DNA of 64,000 nt. Origin: Streptomyces sp. R302 (lineage in GTDB: Bacteria > Actinomycetota > Actinomycetes > Streptomycetales > Streptomycetaceae). Position 1 is the first letter of the stretch. The number at the start of each line of letters is the position of its first letter. Location of the stretch: positions 496,001 to 560,000 of the forward strand of contig NZ_JABBGE010000002.1 in assembly GCF_012927245.1 (NCBI RefSeq), in the 5' to 3' direction. Both the position numbers and the translations under genes were made by a program. Below are positions 62,008-64,000 of this stretch, in pieces. The notes under the pieces were generated by a model that was not told the origin of the DNA, did not search any database, and saw nothing but the letters and a program-made list of their open reading frames with translations.

Positions 62008-64000
62008 ATGACCTTGTCTCAGCAGCACTCAGCCGCCCCATCCGTGGGGCTTTCCTTCCCGCGTCTGCACGCCAGGACCCAGCGGTTCACGCTCGGGGTG
62101 CCACGCGGTTTCTCGGTCTCCCCGGACGGGGAGCGGGTCGTCTTCGTCCGTTCCGGATCCGGCACGGACCGCACGCACGCGCTGATGGTGCTCGACCTGC
62201 CGGCGGACGGCGGGGAACCGGTGGAGCGGGTCGTCGCGGAGCCGTCCGCGCTGCTCGCGGGGGCCGAGGAGGAGCTGTCGGCGGAGGAGCGGGCGCGGCG
62301 CGAGCGGAGCCGCGAGGGGTCGGCGGGGATCGTCGGCTACGCGGTGGACGCGACGGTGGAGCTGGCGGCGTTCGCCCTGTCAGGGAGGCTGTTCGCGGCC
62401 GAGCTGCGGGCCGGGACGGCGCGGGAGCTGCCGGTGCCGGGGCCGGTGATCGACCCGCGGCCCTCGCCGGACGGGCGCCTGGTGGCGTACGTGTCGGGCG
62501 GGGCGTTGCGGGTGGTCGGAGCGGATGGTTCCAGCGATCGGGAACTGGCGGTTCCGGAGGACGGGACCAGCACCTACGGATTGGCCGAATTCATCGCCTC
62601 GGAGGAAATGGGACGGGACCGCGGATTCTGGTGGTCTCCGGAGTCGGACGCGCTCCTCGTGGCCCGCGCGGACGACCGCGAGGTGCGCCGGTGGTACATC
62701 GCGGACCCCGCGCACCCGGACCGGGAGCCGCAGCGGGTGGCGTACCCGGCGGCGGGGACGCCCGACGCGGAGGTGCGGCTCTTCCGCTACGGCCTCGACG
62801 GCTCCCGTACCGAAGTGGTGTGGGACCGGGAGCGGTTCCCGTACCTCGCGCGCGTGCACTGGTCGTCGGCGGGCGCGCCGCTGCTCCTGGTGCAGGCCAG
62901 GGACCAGCGGAGCCAGCGGGTGCTCGCGGTGGACACGGCGTCGGGCACGACGGCGACCGTGCGGGAGGAGGAGGACCCGGCCTGGCTGGAGCTGCTGCCG
63001 GGGGTGCCGTGCTGGTCGCCGGACGGGCGCCTTGTACGGATCGGCGACGAGAGCGGGGCGCGGGCGCTGTCGGTGGGCGAGGAGCGGCTGACGGACGCCT
63101 CGCTGCACGTGCGGGCGGTGCTGGACGTCGGCGAGGACGACGTGCTGGTGTCGGCGTCGGCGGGCGAGGCGGCCGGGACCCCGGAGACGGGCGAGGCGCA
63201 TGTGTACCGGGTGTCGTCGGCGGGCGTGGAGCGGGTCTCGGAGGGCGCGGGCTGGCACGGGGCGGTGCGCGGCGGCGCGGTGACCGTGCTCGTCTCCTCC
63301 CGGCCGGACGCGCCGGGTTCGGTGGCACGCGTGCTGCGCGCGGGGCGGCAGGTGGCGGTGGTGGGCTCGTACGCGGCCGAACCGCCGCTGCGGGCCAGGC
63401 CGGTGCTCACGGAGGCCGGTGAGCGGCGGATCCCCTGCGCGGTGCTGCTGCCGTCCTGGTACGAGGAGGGGCACGGGCCGCTGCCGGTCCTCATGGATCC
63501 GTACGGCGGCCCGCACGGGCCCCGGGTGGTCGCCGCGCACAACGCGCACCTGACGTCGCAGTGGTTCGCCGAGCAGGGCTTCGCGGTGGTGGTGGCGGAC
63601 GGCCGGGGGACGCCGTGGCGCTCCCCCGCGTGGGAGAAGGCGGTGCTGCGGGACTTCGCGGTGACGCTGGAGGACCAGGTGGCGGCGGTGCGGGCGCTCG
63701 CGGAGCGGTTCCCGCTGGACCTAAACCGGGTGGCGGTGCGGGGCTGGTCGTTCGGCGGCTATCTGGCGGGGCTCGCGGTGCTGCGGCGGCCGGACGTCTT
63801 CCACGCGGCGGTGGTGGGGGCGCCGGTGACGGACTGGCGGCTGTACGACACCCACTACACCGAGCGGTACCTGGGCACCCCGCAGGCGGAGCCTGGGGTG
63901 TACGCGGCGCAGTCGCTGCTCACCGACGACGGTCTGTCGGAGCCCGCGGAGCCGGTCCGGCCGATGATGGTCGTGCACGGGCTCGCGGACGACAACGTGG
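62008..64000 (+). CDS. S9 family prolyl oligopeptidase/dipeptidyl-peptidase IV-like (partial, runs off edge)
   Basis: Frame open from ATG 62008 to the window end, 664 residues so far. The N-terminal beta-propeller (FSVSPDGERVVFVRSGSG, ASEEMGRDRGFWWSPESDAL) is the DPP IV type; the hydrolase domain has PVLMDPYGGPHGPRVVAAH, VVVADGRGTPWRSPAWEKAV, the nucleophile GWSFGGYLAGLAVL (Ser 581) and MMVVHGLADDNV (catalytic Asp about 661). The His lies beyond the edge. No signal peptide, so probably cytoplasmic. It cleaves peptides after proline or related residues. Confidence 0.9.
   Translation, partial: MTLSQQHSAAPSVGLSFPRLHARTQRFTLGVPRGFSVSPDGERVVFVRSGSGTDRTHALMVLDLPADGGEPVERVVAEPSALLAGAEEELSAEERARRERSREGSAGIVGYAVDATVELAAFALSGRLFAAELRAGTARELPVPGPVIDPRPSPDGRLVAYVSGGALRVVGADGSSDRELAVPEDGTSTYGLAEFIASEEMGRDRGFWWSPESDALLVARADDREVRRWYIADPAHPDREPQRVAYPAAGTPDAEVRLFRYGLDGSRTEVVWDRERFPYLARVHWSSAGAPLLLVQARDQRSQRVLAVDTASGTTATVREEEDPAWLELLPGVPCWSPDGRLVRIGDESGARALSVGEERLTDASLHVRAVLDVGEDDVLVSASAGEAAGTPETGEAHVYRVSSAGVERVSEGAGWHGAVRGGAVTVLVSSRPDAPGSVARVLRAGRQVAVVGSYAAEPPLRARPVLTEAGERRIPCAVLLPSWYEEGHGPLPVLMDPYGGPHGPRVVAAHNAHLTSQWFAEQGFAVVVADGRGTPWRSPAWEKAVLRDFAVTLEDQVAAVRALAERFPLDLNRVAVRGWSFGGYLAGLAVLRRPDVFHAAVVGAPVTDWRLYDTHYTERYLGTPQAEPGVYAAQSLLTDDGLSEPAEPVRPMMVVHGLADDNV

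Noticed and set aside
61659..63422. Plus-strand frame of 587 codons overlapping the S9 peptidase
   Set aside because: Gly/Arg/Ala shadow frame; the frame from 62008 has the S9 propeller and catalytic motifs.

Overview
The window reads as chromosomal DNA of a Streptomyces or close relative. GC is very high, third codon positions are nearly all G or C, GTG starts are common, and I saw no in-frame TTA codon in the genes I read. The families present (MshB, DUF3107, DUF3117, MoeZ, an ECF sigma factor beside HtrA and TatB) are typical of actinobacteria. I see no tRNA, rRNA or CRISPR array. Nearly every convergent gene pair is separated by a long perfect hairpin.

Layout. 0.3-8.3 kb: an alkyltransferase-like protein, a membrane protein with an embedded kinase-like domain, two tandem TAP-type lipoprotein hydrolases, and moeZ. 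8.3-13.4 kb: a compact minus-strand operon of DUF3492 glycosyltransferase, polytopic membrane protein, sugar epimerase and spherulin-4-like hydrolase. This resembles the parts list of Pel and galactosaminogalactan exopolysaccharide clusters. 13.7-19.6 kb: a DUF3152 protein, an alpha/beta hydrolase, a TetR regulator with DUF3107, and a ferritin-like protein. 20.0-30.8 kb: a DEAD-box helicase with a probable CTG start and a huge repetitive tail, a NYN protein, a 50-codon gene, MarC, PHP, DUF6758, a suppressor-of-fused protein, and a CorA transporter with a possible upstream ORF.

31.0-34.7 kb is an accessory island: a small protein translationally coupled to a STAND (NB-ARC/TPR) ATPase, with an IS630-type transposase fragment on its right and an unexplained gene remnant on its left. 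34.7-50.6 kb is an old actinobacterial block: lipoprotein, MgtE_N-CBS protein, DUF1003, mrp, tatB, htrA, anti-sigma, ECF sigma, O-methyltransferase, DUF3117, tag, DivIVA-like, folP2-like, LOG protein and dapE. From memory this matches the mycobacterial Rv1202-Rv1239c order closely. 50.9-55.9 kb holds dapC, fdxA, a GNAT protein, a SirB1-type protein and an inositol-monophosphatase homologue with an altered metal motif.

55.9-57.5 kb is a second accessory patch: a small MarR-like gene flanked by long inverted repeats. One arm carries a foldback, MITE-like insertion whose empty site is preserved in the other arm. 57.5-64 kb: DUF1304, a membrane-anchored PG_binding_4 protein, DUF6113, mshB, a small membrane protein, and an S9 peptidase that runs off the right edge.

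How the genes fit together: the sigma/anti-sigma/HtrA/TatB group is an envelope-stress module; CorA, MgtE_N-CBS and DUF1003 suggest magnesium handling; dapE and dapC serve diaminopimelate synthesis; mshB serves mycothiol synthesis. The most promising candidates for undescribed biology are the exopolysaccharide operon, the STAND cassette with its shared SPQQ motif, and the inverted-repeat/MITE patch.
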